A DNA stretch of 64,000 nucleotides from Adiantum capillus-veneris (GCA_014529385.2 CM043954.1:93115247-93179246), one strand, 5' to 3'; shown: positions 1 through 10,445, counted from the stretch's first letter. Numbers and translations: made by a program. The notes: generated by a model not told the origin, from the sequence alone.

Positions 1-712
1 AACTTCTCCTGATGCGTCATAGGGGTCAGAAAAGGCCACCAAAGACAAGGATTCAGCTTGGACTTCTGGAGCGCAGGCAAAGAAACAGAAAAGGAAGCCT
101 TTTGTGCGCAAGTCACCCGAGGAAAAGAAGGTCCTAATGGCTGAGAACAAATGGGTGGTCACTTTTCTATCAATTGTCCACAAAGGAAAAGGCTAGCTGA
201 CTCAGAGGATAAAGAAGACCAGAAAGGCAAGAAGCCAAAACCCACGGCAGGTTTAGTGCCAGACATGGTGGGTGACAGGCCCAGCACAGATGCCAGTGAG
301 TTATGGAGGGCATGGGGTAAAGTTAGGGATCAGACGGCACTCATCTTCTTTGATCCAGGTGCCAAAGCCAACTTTATCTCACCAGAGTTAGCTATGAAGC
401 TGGGCATCATAGCTGAAGAGATGGGGTACACAGCAGAGGCAGGGTTGGCATGTCCTGGCCACTCAGAGTGTGTTACTCCCATCATTGGAAAACTGCGTTT
501 GCATATTCAGTCGTATGTGGACATTGAAGAGTTTTACATCATGCCGCTGGAAGGTTGTGACGCCTTGTTGGGGATCCCGTGGATGTTCCGAGTGCATGGA
601 GTTTTGGATGCCTACAACAAAAAGATCACTGTACAACATAGGGGCAAAACTCATATCTTGGATGTAAAGCTTAAAGGAGAGTCAGTCCCTATTGTATCTC
701 CCTATTGTATCT
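1..712 (+). pseudogene. Ty3 copy A gag tail and aspartic protease
   Basis: The frame beginning at 151 reads the end of gag and the retropepsin domain that would cut the polyprotein. Compared with copy B, 16 nt are missing at about 153, which removes the CX2C half of the CX2CX4HX4C zinc knuckle; only GHFSINC remains. The protease active-site segment reads LIFFDPGAKANFIS, so it has DPGA where retropepsins usually have D(S/T)GA. Copy B has the same residues, so this is a family trait and not decay. The frame is lost at the 13-bp duplication at 687-712 and ends at a stop at 772-774. Confidence 0.88.
687..712 (+). repeat. 13-bp perfect tandem duplication causing a frameshift
   Basis: The 13-mer ccctattgtatct occurs twice in direct succession (687-699 and 700-712). 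Copy B has it once at the same place (near 36830). Thirteen is not a multiple of three, so the duplication moves the polyprotein from frame 1 to frame 2. Confidence 0.95.
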
Positions 713-2143
713 GCTTCTGCTATCACTTCTGTAATAAAGAATCAGCTTTCTGTGTACTTGATTTTTGCACGTGATGTCTCAGATAGTGATCAGTCAAATT
801 TATCTGTGTTAGACAAAGAAAGGTCAGCATTTTTGCAAAAGTTTAGTGACTGTTTTTCTGATTCATTACCGTCGCAATTGCCGCCAGAGAGACCTGAGGA
901 CCATCGGATAGATTTGGTGCCAGGGTGTAGCCCATCAAATAGACCTCCCTATAGGGTTAGTGCGGCGCAGCAAAAAGAGATTATGGGCTAGGTTGAGGAG
1001 TTATTAGAGAAGGGGCTGATTCAACCTAGTTCTTCACCCTTTTGCTCCCCAGTGCTCCTAGTGTAGAAGAAGGATGGCTCATGGCGCATGTGTATTGATT
1101 ACCGTGCGTTGAATAAGAATACCATCAAGAATAGGTTCCCTATTCCTAGAATTGATGATATTCTCGATCGTTTAGAGGGTGCTGCAATTTTCAGCAGGAT
1201 AGACCTTAAAAGTGGGTACCATCAGATTCGTATAAGGCCAGAGGATGTGCACAAGACTGCGTTTAGAACAACATTTGGTCTTTATGAGTTTCTAGTGATG
1301 CCGTTTGGGCTAACAAATGCTCCTGCCACGTTCAACAGGATGATGGACGGGATTTTCCGCTCACATCTACAGTTTGTTGGAACGTTCTTCGATGACATGA
1401 TAGTGTATTCGAAGAATGAAGAGGAGCATAGGCGTCACTTGACCATTGTGTTCGAAGAGCTGCGCAGTCACAGGTTACTTGTCAATCCTAAGAAAAGTGA
1501 ATTCTTCCTCGAAGAGATCCAGTTTCTGGGCCACATAGTCTCATAGGATGGTGTTAGAATGGATCCCGCAAAAGTCGAAGCTATCAAGACATGGCCAGAC
1601 TTGAAGACTATGCACTATGTCAGAAGCTTCTTGGGATTGTGTTCCTACTATAGAAGGTTTATCATAAATTTTGCAGAGATAGCATCGCCTCTTCATGCAT
1701 TGCAAAAGAAAGAGGTCACTTTCACCCAAAAAGAGATTTCAGCTTTTAGTCTCTTAAAGGAAAAGTTGACTTCAGATCCAGTTATTGTTTTGCCAGATCT
1801 CAGGAAGTCATTTGTGGTCCAGTGTGACGCGTGTGGCAGTAGCATCGGAGCAGTGCTAATGCAAGATGGACGGGTAGTAGCTTATGAAAGCCGAATTTTG
1901 CAAGGGCCAGAGAGGACTATGCAAGTCTATGAGAAAGAGCTCTTAGCCGTGATTCATGCGCTTTCTAGTTGGAAGCACTACCTCTTAGGTGCTGATTTTG
2001 TTGTCCAAACAGATCATCAGACCTTGCGATACTTCTTTGACACAGTCAAAGTTATCCGAAAAGCATATGCGATGGGCAAACATTCTTTCCATGTTCCACT
2101 CCCAGATTATGCATGTGGAAGGCAAGAAGAATGTTGTGGTTGA
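692..2143 (+). pseudogene. Ty3 copy A reverse transcriptase and RNase H
   Basis: Frame 2 encodes the RT palm: an LDL-type motif in [14 protein letters not shown], then [12 protein letters not shown], then the catalytic box FFDDMIVYS with both aspartates kept, and FLGH. RNase H follows, with CDACGSSIGAVL, YEKELLAVIHAL and TDHQTLRYF. TAG stops interrupt at 989-991 and 1064-1066, where copy B has CAG, and at 1544-1546, where copy B has AAG. A single extra t near 2036 moves the frame so that the rest of pol is read in frame 3 from about 2040. The enzyme would copy element RNA and degrade the RNA strand; this copy cannot. Confidence 0.93.
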
Positions 2144-3736
2144 TGCGTTATCAAGAAAGCCACAAATTTCAGCTGTGTCAATTCCTTATCATCATGAGTT
2201 AGATGACATGAAGGAACAGTATACTGTTGATGAAGATTTTGCAAGGATCTTTAAACAGTTACAAGAGGGGCAACATCACGAGCACTACCTCCTCAGAGAT
2301 GGTTTTATGATGATGCATGGCAGACTTTGTGTCACTAGGCCAATGCGACATAAGGTCATGGAAGAGAGTCATGTCCCACCGTATGCAGGGCATCATGGCA
2401 TTGATGCAACAGTTAAAGCGGTAGAGACATTCTTCTATTGGCCTACCTTGAGGAGAGATGTGGATGCCTTTGTGCGAGCATGCATAGTTTGCCAAAAGGT
2501 CAAGTTTGACAGGCAAAAGGCACCAGGGTTGTTACAACCACTGCCGATTCTGGATAAGCCATGGGAAAGCATTGCTATGGACTTTATCTTTGATCTTCCA
2601 AGGACACCAACAGGGAGTGACGGTATATGGACCATTATCTGCAGGTTCAACAAGCAGGCCCATTTTATCCCTGTCAGGAAGAAGATAAAATCTAATCAGA
2701 TGGCACGCTTGTTCATGTACAATGTGTTTAAGCACCATGGTATGCCACAATCGATTATCAGTGATCGTGATCCTCGCATGACCAGTTTGTTCTGTAGAGG
2801 ATTGTTTGAGAACATGGGCACTACGCTCAAATTCTCGTCTTCGTTTCATCCACAAACTGATGGACCGTCAGAAGAGGCTAATTCTACTGTCTTAGATCTG
2901 CTGAAAAGCTATGTGTCAGATAGTAAGGGCAAATGGGAACAGTATTTGCCTATGCTTGAGTATGCGTACAATAATACGGTGCATTCGTCTACTGGCAAAG
3001 CACCTTTTGAGATTGTTGAAGGCGGCAAAAAGGTTCCTTCCATTTTGCATACAAAGGACAAGATCTTTGAGGCAGATCGATATGTTGAGAACATGGATGA
3101 GATGTATAAGAAGATTAAAGTTGCCTTGGAGAAGACTCAGGCAAAGTAGAAAAAGGCTGCTGATCGTCACCGTCGTGAATTGCTGTTATCACTTGGTGAT
3201 TGGGTTCTGTTAAGGTTCGAAAAGGCAAGGTTAAAGAAGATGAAGGGCAAGGAACGGCTATTTCCTAAGCTCAGTTTCCTAAGCTCAGCATGCGTTACTA
3301 TGGGCCTTTTCAAGTGCTTGACAAGATCAGCGATGTGGCTTACAGGCTGAAATTGCCTGATGCGTGGAAGATACATAATGCGTTTCACGTGAGTCTTCTA
3401 AGACCCTTCGTGGGTGATGTGCCAGAAGATATGCTAGATGAGGATCAGCCAGAAGTTGAGGAACTTGATGAGATTTTGGTACCTGAGCAAGTTTTGGCAC
3501 ATAAGGACAAAAAAGTTAAAGGACAAGTTGCAAGTCTCTATTTGGTGAAGTTCAAGAACTATCCGCCTATGGATGCAAAGTGGATGGAAGAGCATGAACT
3601 GTCAGAGTCACCAAATGTATTGCAGCTTTACGTTGAAGCCTTTGGGATACAGCCTACTTATGCCCCAACCCAACGTGTGCAAAGGAGGGGTAATGATAGA
3701 GCTAGTACATCAAATGTACATATGAATTCAATGTAA
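1989..3736 (+). pseudogene. Ty3 copy A integrase with C-terminal chromodomain
   Basis: The integrase begins with the HHCC zinc domain (HVPPYAGHHG, then CIVCQKVK) and continues with a DDE catalytic core: MDFIFDLPRT, IISDRDPRMTSLF, and TDGPSEEAN carrying the Glu. The frame stops at 3149, with a further shift before 3290, where the last piece (3290-3736) resumes. That piece ends in a chromodomain around 3467-3640 ([21 protein letters not shown]), the reader module chromoviruses use to select chromatin. A 12-bp local repeat (tttcctaagctc) near 3262-3285 lies next to the frame change. Confidence 0.93.
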
Positions 3737-3885
3737 TAGATGGAAATGACAAAAGTATGAAGGCCTCATTAAGTCATTTGTATCTATATGTTTCTTGCGG
3801 ATACATGCGATGATAAAAGAGTGTTAATAGCACAAGATCATCAGTGGTGTATTTATGGTATGCAATCGAGGACGTTTGCGATTTC

Positions 3886-3895
3886 AAGAGGGGGG
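3886..3895 (+). other. polypurine tract of Ty3 copy A
   Basis: The purine run aagagggggg lies two bases before the TG that opens the 3' LTR, the expected site for plus-strand priming. Confidence 0.8.
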
Positions 3896-3897
3896 TA

Positions 3898-5365
3898 TGT
3901 CACGGGGACGTGGCAACTGTAACTATGTCACAAGGACGTGGCAACTGCTAACTTTAGTTGTTGGTTTCTTTCCAAGGGGTTTTGTTTTATTTTTTGAGAC
4001 CCTCTTCTTGAAGTACCAAACGGTCGGACATTGCATGGCCAATGTGAACGGTAGTTCACCGGTAGTGGTCAGCATTGGAATTCGTATGGTAAGAGGATGT
4101 CTAGGCTCAGAGCAAGATCATATAGGTCCCCCCCGTCGCACTTAGCAAGTTGGTGGATACTAGGAAGTGAACTCAATTAAGGCGTAAAGTCAAGGTGGGA
4201 CTACCAACAAAAAGTATCCGACAGTTGGGCCACATTGCACTTTTGGATGCGGTCCCAATGAGGATAGATGGTCAGAAGACCAGTGGGAGCCCAACGGAAG
4301 CATCTCCTAAAATTTAGGGAACTGCTATTTTGGGCCGAGAAATGTGTTCGCGTCATTACCTCCGGTATGACTAGGGGAACATTTTACAACTTTGCCGCGA
4401 AGTCAACTGGGCAACCGGTCAGGATATTTCTAAGCGGCGAACCCGAAAGGGGCAAATGCTTGGAAATGCGCCAAGTGTCGATTTTTCATGAACTTTCCCC
4501 TTGCAAAAAAATGGGCACTGATTTTTAAGCTGGGAGAGGCCTCATTTCAGCTTTTGTCACAGGTTAAGAGCTATGGAGTGCTTCATTTCCCTCTCATGTA
4601 CAGTGTGGTGCTAGGAGTGATGCCCTGCACACTACAGACTGCTCTCTCTCTCCCCTACGTGCAGTTATGTGATGCCCCACAAGAGGGCTCCTCATTTGAC
4701 TGATGTACAGCTGTGTGGGTTCATGCTTTTGTGCTGAGGCAAGAGCCTCCTTGAGCAGGAACAGGGGTAGCTAGCTGCTACTCCAAAGCAGGCATTGGTG
4801 AGGGTTATAACCTCACCATACAGGTGCAAAATCAGCGCTGTGTATGCACTGTAATTTTACTGTTTTTCAGCCATACGGACGCCAGAACCTTTGGGAATCG
4901 TGCCCCATTGGCCGAGGATAGTTAGGGGACTGTTTGGGGCTGAAAACAGGGCAAAAACCAGTAAATACAGCATGCTGAATTTACTGTTTTTGGGCAAGAA
5001 TCAGAGGGTATACGCTAGTAGAAGCGAGTTCCAGCAGGGGAATTGGTTTCGCGCAAGTTTAGGGGTTGTTATGTTGCCGAAATTTGGCCAAAACAGGCGG
5101 TATCTAGTGGGATACAGTCAAAGGATTCCTAGGACTCTTCTTTGTACTTTACCCTCCTAAAGAATAAAGAAATACCGAAAGGGGCGCCAATTTTGGGGCC
5201 TACAGGTTGTCTGCGTCTGCTCGGAGCGTTCTAGCTCCCGAGCCGTGTGCGGACTTGTGTGTTAATCCTCGTTACAGGTTACCTTTGCAAAGTGCTCTGT
5301 GTGTGTGTCTAAAGTAAAGAATTTCGGGTGAAAGCCAACGTCTACCGCCCTACGGGCCGGTTTCA
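3898..5365 (+). repeat. 3' LTR of Ty3 copy A
   Basis: This 1,468-bp LTR opens with TGTCAC and closes with GGTTTCA. It aligns along its whole length with the 5' LTR of copy B (31072-32558), and the two stop matching exactly at these ends. Near 5163 it holds an AATAAA-type signal followed by a module (AAATACCGAAAGGGGCGCCA) that also occurs in the family-2 LTRs. The LTR ends about 600 bp before the start codon of the UBP gene on the same strand, so it could supply promoter or polyadenylation signals there. Confidence 0.92.
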
Positions 5366-5969
5366 CATACTTATGTGGTCCCCTGTGGATTTTTGACTCC
5401 TTGTGTTCTATCTCAGCCCCATTTACATGCATCATTTTCTTCTCCCGGTCCTTAGGTTTTCCCCCTCAGCTTTGTTTCCCTTGAAGACCTCTAGGGGTTT
5501 TTTCACAGATGGTCGTATCTTGCCTTTTGGCTTCGGTTGAGTTTTGTAAGGGAAATTTTTGCCTTCACAAAACATAAAGGGTACAAGCCCAATCTTTTGT
5601 TTCTAAAGCAAATGGAACCGTTGCAAATAGACCACACATAGCAGACAAGAATGTGAGAGTTTGGGAAAGCAAGCTTGAAATTATCTTTGTGGAGCTGGGC
5701 AAGATGGACAGAAACTTATAAGTCATGGATGTTTTTATACTTTTAATCTGGCCCAATATTTCTCCAGTTGGCACTTACCAACCTAAACGAAAGTTTAATG
5801 AGCCCCAGCTCACAAACAGTTTGTTTTACTTTAAGTGTGTCTTTGCATACCCTTACTATATGTCTAGACTCTTATTATATATTCATTCAAAAATTTGCAG
5901 TTGCAAGACTTGCTGATCAATAGATCTGCTACCTCATGAAGAAATTTTGAATGGATCTCAACTCAAAAA
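5366..5969 (+). promoter_or_regulatory. upstream region / putative 5' UTR of the UBP gene
   Basis: No coding sequence is recognised here. A plausible splice acceptor (aaaaatttgcag) ends at 5900, so 5901-5969 may be a 5' UTR exon segment joined to a leader outside this stretch. A TGA at 5937-5939 lies in the reading frame of the UBP exon, and ATG 5970 is the first in-frame start after it. No convincing TATA box was found. Confidence 0.4.
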
Positions 5970-6121
5970 ATGACCGTTCTTGAGGAGAAAGTGTTGTCCT
6001 ATGCGGGGGATGCAAAACACCCTGCATGTGCAGCTGAGGAAAAGCAAATTGTTCGGGATATTTTTGAGGCAACTGTGGCAGATACAAAAGAGGGAGATAA
6101 TTACTTCCTATTGGATTTAAG
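5970..6121 (+). CDS. UBP exon 1: start and first part of DUSP domain
   Basis: The exon reads from MTVLEEKVLSYAG to KEGDNYFLLDL, 50 codons plus two bases. The KEGDNYFLL segment is the typical opening of the DUSP domain of plant ubiquitin proteases. ATG 5970 is chosen because it is the first in-frame start after a stop at 5937; an ATG at 5951 in another frame closes after ten codons. The donor is ag|gtacgc (phase 2), and joining to exon 2 restores the RWWQQW motif. Confidence 0.85.
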
Positions 6122-6293
6122 GTACGCTATTATGGTTTGGATCTAAACAAAGGTCTTTACATGTAAATGTCTTCATCTTGCCGCAGCCCTTTATTAGAAT
6201 TTTTTATGTTTTGAATGATGCCTTCAAATTGGGACCAAAACCAACTTTACTTTTTCAACCCACAACATTCTGTGCCTTTCTTCTTTTTCCCAG

Positions 6294-6521
6294 GTGGTGG
6301 CAACAATGGGCTGCTTATGTACAGCTAGAAGACCATATTGATGACACCCCATTGTCTGAGCTATCCTCAACAACCACATCAAAACGTCCATCTTTTATAG
6401 ACAATTCTGGTCTGGTTATAGCCTTAAAGGAAGAGGAGGAACCAAAGTTACGAGAAGCTTTGCTGGAAAATCAGGATTTTGTTTTGCTGCCTGAGCAAGT
6501 TTGGTTGGCCTTCCAAAGATG
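6294..6521 (+). CDS. UBP exon 2: DUSP domain core
   Basis: After a pyrimidine-rich acceptor (ttctttttcccag) the exon completes Arg and reads WWQQWAAYVQLED, then an acidic linker (LKEEEEPKLREALLEN) and DFVLLPEQVWLAFQR. These are the tryptophan-rich core and the closing strand of a DUSP domain, thought to mediate protein contacts in ubiquitin proteases. The donor tg|gtaatg splits the Trp codon (phase 2). The following intron is 21.5 kb. Confidence 0.9.
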
Positions 6522-7379
6522 GTAATGAGCAATCTTCATGAATCAGTTTTAAAGCACGAGATTAATTGAGATTTCAGCTGAAGGAAAATTCAAGCCGGTG
6601 AAACGTTTATCACTTGAATGTCTCTGTTTGTCATGTTTGTCAATTGCTGTATGAGTGCATTATGCCTTATTTTAAATGGACGGCTGGATGAATTGCTGTG
6701 GGAATGCATTATACTCGATTTTGGATGGAGGGCTGGATGTGCAGGGATGACTCAGGGTCATTGTGGCCTTTGCCGTTCATGGTTCAGTGTTTTACTTCAC
6801 ACGCGATTTTGTTGACGTCAACGCTTTACTAGCCAGCTATCCTCTATATTACACACTGCAGCCATTTGCAGTTTCCCCCACTACATACTCCCTCAGGAGG
6901 CACTACACGATTTTGGACTATGCCTCATAACAGTTGTTATGGTGATTAGGACTATTAATTGTGCAGACGCCTTTAGTCTGGGCATCTTGTTGCACACCAA
7001 TGGTCTATGTTATACCTCTTGGGCATCGGACTTTCTTGAATACTTGCTCATAGAAACCATAGATACCCCATGTCATGTCAGATGACATCGAGTGATTGTA
7101 GGTGCTTTTCCAGAAAAGTTTATGCCATCACTGAAGAGGGCCCATGAGAGGAGGCAGAGACACGAGCATTACTCTAAGATTATGCACTATTCCATTCTGG
7201 AAGCGGTCTTCTTTATGGGGAACTTCAATGCACATACACAGCTGGCAGTGTGAGATAGATGACTATGGGGACATGGAGATTCTACATGTAGTGGTGGCTG
7301 AGGAAGCAAGGGTGCCTCGCTCATCAGAGGCAGGGGACCACATAGAGGCCACTTCGGGGACCATTTACTAGAGTTGGGG
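6522..7379 (+). other. start of UBP intron 2, no gene seen
   Basis: About 860 bp between the exon 2 donor and the first recognisable LTR remnant. Short open frames exist in several phases but none resembles a known protein. I see no repeat structure here. Confidence 0.5.
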
Positions 7380-7779
7380 GACATGCCACGGTCTCAATAG
7401 CTTGACATGCTTTGCACATGGTGTAATAGACTCGGACACTCCAAGCCGAAGATCTGCTGCAACATACGCGTGAGAAAACTGAAAGAAATGAAAAAAACTG
7501 AAAGAGAGACGTTCAAAGAGACTGGCCCCAAAGACTAGCGCCCCTTCTTGGTGTTTCTTTATTATTATTGCTTCACAAAGTACAATGTCCAAGGGTCCTC
7601 TTCTCAGTAGTGCTCCCAAGCTAACCTGCGGGAGAGAGCCCTTAGCAACTTATTTATAAGTGTACGTGAAAAGCGTCAAGTCTAAAAGCATCCTGCCCCA
7701 AAAGCTAGCACCAAAAGCTTCTAGCGTAAATCACGGAAATCCGTACCGCCTGCCACATCAGCAACGCAAATTGCGCAAT
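7380..7779 (-). repeat. family-2-like LTR remnant, left part (minus strand)
   Basis: Read on the minus strand this contains the module seen in the family-2 and Ty3 LTRs: an aataaagaaacacc signal followed by ggggcgc and tttggggcc, at about 7518-7560. The matching remainder lies at 10306-10445 on the other side of the Copia element, so the Copia element inserted into this older LTR. The outer boundary is estimated. Confidence 0.6.
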
Positions 7780-8096
7780 TGTAAAGTGTGAGCTTTGTCC
7801 TAGTGTCCTAGAGTATGAGTCGGTGGAATCATCCCACATGCAGTGGTGCAAGGTTGTAGAGCCACTTAAAGCTCATTTCATGAATAAATAAACACAAGTC
7901 TATTTTGCATTACATCTCCCTTGTTTATGGTGAGCTTGTGATGGCTTAGCAAATACTCAAGATCGTGTTTATGAGTCCAAGTTAATTGATCTTGGAGCCT
8001 AATTCGCTTGAGTGATAATCTAGCCAACACACACTCACTTGTGTGAACGATGTTTCTCTTTCATCCACCCTAGCGAGCACGATCGCATTCCCATCA
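7780..8096 (+). repeat. 5' LTR of the Copia-type element
   Basis: This 317-bp LTR opens with TGTAAAG and ends CCCATCA. It contains an aataaataaa signal near 7883. The 3' LTR repeats it with scattered substitutions. Confidence 0.93.
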
Positions 8097-8098
8097 AG

Positions 8099-8109
8099 TG
8101 GTATCAGAG
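8099..8109 (+). other. primer-binding site, initiator tRNA-Met type
   Basis: tggtatcagag starts two bases after the 5' LTR. It matches the complement of the plant initiator tRNA-Met 3' end, the usual Copia primer. Confidence 0.9.
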
Positions 8110-9265
8110 TTTTAGGGTATGCTAGCTAGGTTTGTCGTTATGCATTAGTGTGTTAGTGATTAGCATCTCCATTAGAGTGATTAAGTATTTCTTAATCCAT
8201 TGGCATTTTCCGTAACGATTTGCATCTCTCACTAATTAATTCCTAATCTAGTTATGTGAGGGCATGTCCTTGGCACACCCAAGAGGCCACTACCCTCCAT
8301 GGCTAGGTAGGCTTGATTAGGGAGAGGATTAGCAACTATTATTGCATTTCTAGTCTTTTTTGGTGTCGATTTTCTACTTGCTTACACCTTCAATTAATTT
8401 CATCGAATTAATTCTATCCTTGCATTGGCTACATCATCTCGAAGTACTCATTTTAAGCTCTCCAAGGAGCCCTCAAACTCTGCAAACCGAGCATGGGAGC
8501 CCCCTCATCTCCATCCCCAAAATATCACTAAAATTAGGTGTGTGTAGCCATTTTTGTGTGTGTAGAGCTCGGCCAAGCCAAGCTTTTATTGTTTGTTTTG
8601 GACTACCCTCACAAGTTCTTCACGTGGGTGTGGTGGCTAGCCTATATATAGCACATGTTGACCTTTGTGGGATCGAGGGCTCAAAACGGATCATATTTTG
8701 ATGAGGGAAACCGGATGGACCTGAAATCTGCATTTCAAAAGGCTTTATAGCATCGATGGGTCCGCAGGGGGCAAGTCCCATGTTGTAACGCGCACCTCGC
8801 GTTTGGGCGCCAAACCGCGCCTCCAATCTTTCCCATTTTTTTTTCGGGTCTGTAAGGCCTCTGTCCTACGCCCGTTGACGAGTTTCTTGACCGCCCCTTG
8901 CCTAAGCGTGCTTCCGTACATCGAAGAACAAAAAGAAAGCATCAGTGCTATTCTCTGCTAAGCAGAGGTTCGTGTAGCAAGTAATCAGGAACTCAAGGAG
9001 CTCCAAGTGGAAAGATAAAGCAAGGATCAAAGCTTCAAGCATTCAAAGCACTTTGTGAAGAGGAGCTTCACAAAAAAAAAAAGGAATTCTCCCCATCTCT
9101 CTCTCTCTCTCATTAAGCTTTAAAGCTTTGCAACCAAGCACAATAGTCCTTTCAGTTAATATCATAATCTACATTTACGGGGATGATTTTTTTATAGTCG
9201 TGCTTGTGTAAAGAGGTAAACACTGGCTGGGAGAGTCTCCTAAGCTAAGACCCTCTGTTAGCACA
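8110..9265 (+). other. untranslated leader of the Copia-type element
   Basis: A 1.15-kb stretch between the primer site and the gag ATG with no recognised coding sequence. It includes a (CT)n run near 9096-9112 and an A-run at 9070-9081. Confidence 0.6.
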
Positions 9266-9757
9266 ATGGAAGAGAAAGGGCTTTGGAAATTTAACGGGGA
9301 GGGTTTTCATACTTGGCAAACCAAGTTGAAAGGCTACTTAATGAAAAAGCAATTGTGGGGAATAATCAAGCCAACGCTCACTGATCCGACATCTACTATT
9401 GGTGCACAAGTTCTAACACGAGCTATGAGTGCACAAAATCAAGCCAAGGACGAGCAGGCATTAGGAATCATAATCACTGCACTACATGACAATTATGCAC
9501 ACTTTATTGATGATTGTGATGCCTCATCAACTGCATGGGAAGCACTAGAAAAAAACTTTGAAGCTAGGAAAAAGAAGAGCAAAGTGAGCTTAAAGAAAGA
9601 TCTATACAAATTGCAAATGGAACATTACGAAGATATTGCAAGCTTGGTCAATTGCCTCAAAATCATGACCACACAACTAGCTTATGTAAACAGTGCAATA
9701 CCAGAGGAGGACAAAATCGCGGTTCTGCTAGCAGCCTTACCACCTAGCTTTGACTAG
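9266..9757 (+). CDS. Copia-type Gag (UBN2 family), short form
   Basis: The 163-codon intact ORF begins MEEKGLWKFNGEGFHTW and matches the gag polypeptide of LTR Copia elements (UBN2): the W-F-G-x(n)-W start, an AWEALEKNFE segment, then LKKDLYKLQMEHYEDIASLVN and EEDKIAVLLAALPPSFD. Gag forms the particle in which element RNA is copied. The ORF stops right after the LLAALPPSFD segment, before any zinc knuckle, and about 25 bp before the polypurine tract, so only the capsid-like part is kept. It has no stops or frameshifts, unlike nearly every other element ORF here, which may indicate recent activity or selection. Confidence 0.9.
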   Translation: MEEKGLWKFNGEGFHTWQTKLKGYLMKKQLWGIIKPTLTDPTSTIGAQVLTRAMSAQNQAKDEQALGIIITALHDNYAHFIDDCDASSTAWEALEKNFEARKKKSKVSLKKDLYKLQMEHYEDIASLVNCLKIMTTQLAYVNSAIPEEDKIAVLLAALPPSFD

Positions 9758-9779
9758 ATAATGACCATTATAGTCCAAA

Positions 9780-9794
9780 CCTCAAGGGGAGGAT
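9780..9794 (+). other. polypurine tract of the Copia-type element
   Basis: The run aaggggaggat directly precedes the 3' LTR. Confidence 0.75.
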
Positions 9795-10305
9795 TGTAAA
9801 GTGTGAGCTTTGTCCTAGTTTCCTAGAGTATGAGTCAAGGAGAGGAAAGGTGGAATTATTCCACACTAGTATTGTCGGCAGCCTTCGGCCGCCTCTCCCT
9901 CTTTTTGCGTGGAGTGGCTTTCTCTCTCGCTGAGTGCACAGGGCTGCAGTGCACACCACCAGAAGCTGGCCGTTGAAAGAGCTTCCGCCACGTGTCCGGG
10001 GGAGGGGGCCAGAATCCCTTCCTCCATTATAATAGTATAGATATAGATGCAGTGGTGCAAGGCTGTAGAGCTACTTAAAGCTCATTTCATAAATGAATAA
10101 ACACAAGTCTATTTTGCATTACATCTCCCTTGTTTATGGTGAGCTTGTGATGGCTTAGCAAATTCTCAAGATCGTGTTTATAAGTCCAAGTTAATTGATC
10201 TTGGAACCCAATTCGCTTGAGTGATAATCTAGCCAACACACAGTCACTTGTGTGCACGATGTTTCTCTTTCATCCACCCTAGCTAGCACGATCACATTCC
10301 CATTA
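9795..10305 (+). repeat. 3' LTR of the Copia-type element, with Helitron inside
   Basis: It starts TGTAAAG like the 5' LTR and ends CCCATTA where the 5' LTR ends CCCATCA. Removing the 182-bp Helitron (9866-10047) restores the ccaca|tgcagtgg order of the 5' LTR. Other differences include a short insertion near 9839-9850. Confidence 0.92.
9866..10047 (-). mobile_element. 182-bp non-autonomous Helitron
   Basis: Read on the minus strand it starts TCTATATCTATACTATTAT and ends ACTAG. A hairpin (GGCGGCC, loop GAA, GGCTGCC) sits seven bases before the terminal CTAG. It lies precisely between A and T of the LTR, with no target duplication; the empty site is preserved in the 5' LTR. These are the hallmarks of Helitrons: 5' TC, 3' hairpin plus CTRR, and insertion between A and T. 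It encodes no protein. Confidence 0.88.
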
Positions 10306-10445
10306 GCAATTTCTAGGGATGAGAGAGTCGGCTTGCTTTATTTTTAATTCCTTGTGTCCCTAGGCCCCATCGGACAGGGTCCCATAAGTTGGTAGGAACT
10401 GAACTTTAAAAATACTAAAATAGGCCACTTTGCAAGACTTGAAAG
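10306..10445 (-). repeat. family-2-like LTR remnant, right part (minus strand)
   Basis: The minus strand at about 10335-10400 matches the family-2 LTR stretch at 36180-36240 (accaacttatggga, gtccgatggggcc). It continues the remnant at 7380-7779. The right edge is uncertain. Confidence 0.6.

Larger units (their letters stand above)
1..5365 (+). mobile_element. Ty3/gypsy chromovirus, copy A (5' part outside window)
   Basis: This is an LTR retrotransposon in the order gag zinc-knuckle tail, protease, reverse transcriptase, RNase H, integrase, chromodomain, polypurine tract, 3' LTR. That order and the C-terminal chromodomain place it among the Ty3 chromoviruses, which integrate through chromatin recognition. 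The 5' LTR and most of gag lie left of the window. A second copy of the same family (copy B, from 31072) allows base-by-base comparison and shows that copy A is broken by a 16-nt deletion in the zinc knuckle, a 13-bp tandem duplication near 700, in-frame stops at 989, 1064 and 1544, and a 1-nt insertion near 2036. Copy A therefore cannot make a full polyprotein. Confidence 0.95.
7780..10305 (+). mobile_element. gag-only Copia-type LTR element with 5-bp TSD
   Basis: The element is complete: 5' LTR (7780-8096), tRNA-Met primer site, leader, one gag ORF, polypurine tract, 3' LTR (9795-10305). The flanking target-site duplication gcaat is perfect at 7775-7779 and 10306-10310. The internal region is only 1.7 kb and has no protease, integrase or RT, so the element depends on enzymes from an autonomous Copia relative. 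Its 3' LTR is longer than the 5' LTR mainly because of a Helitron at 9866-10047. Confidence 0.95.

Noticed and set aside
4618-4660. tRNA or other small RNA genes in the LTRs
   Set aside because: No cloverleaf or box A/B combination could be supported; tRNA-like strings are primer-binding sites.
5951-5983. ATG at 5951 as the UBP start
   Set aside because: Its frame closes after ten codons; 5970 opens the DUSP reading frame.
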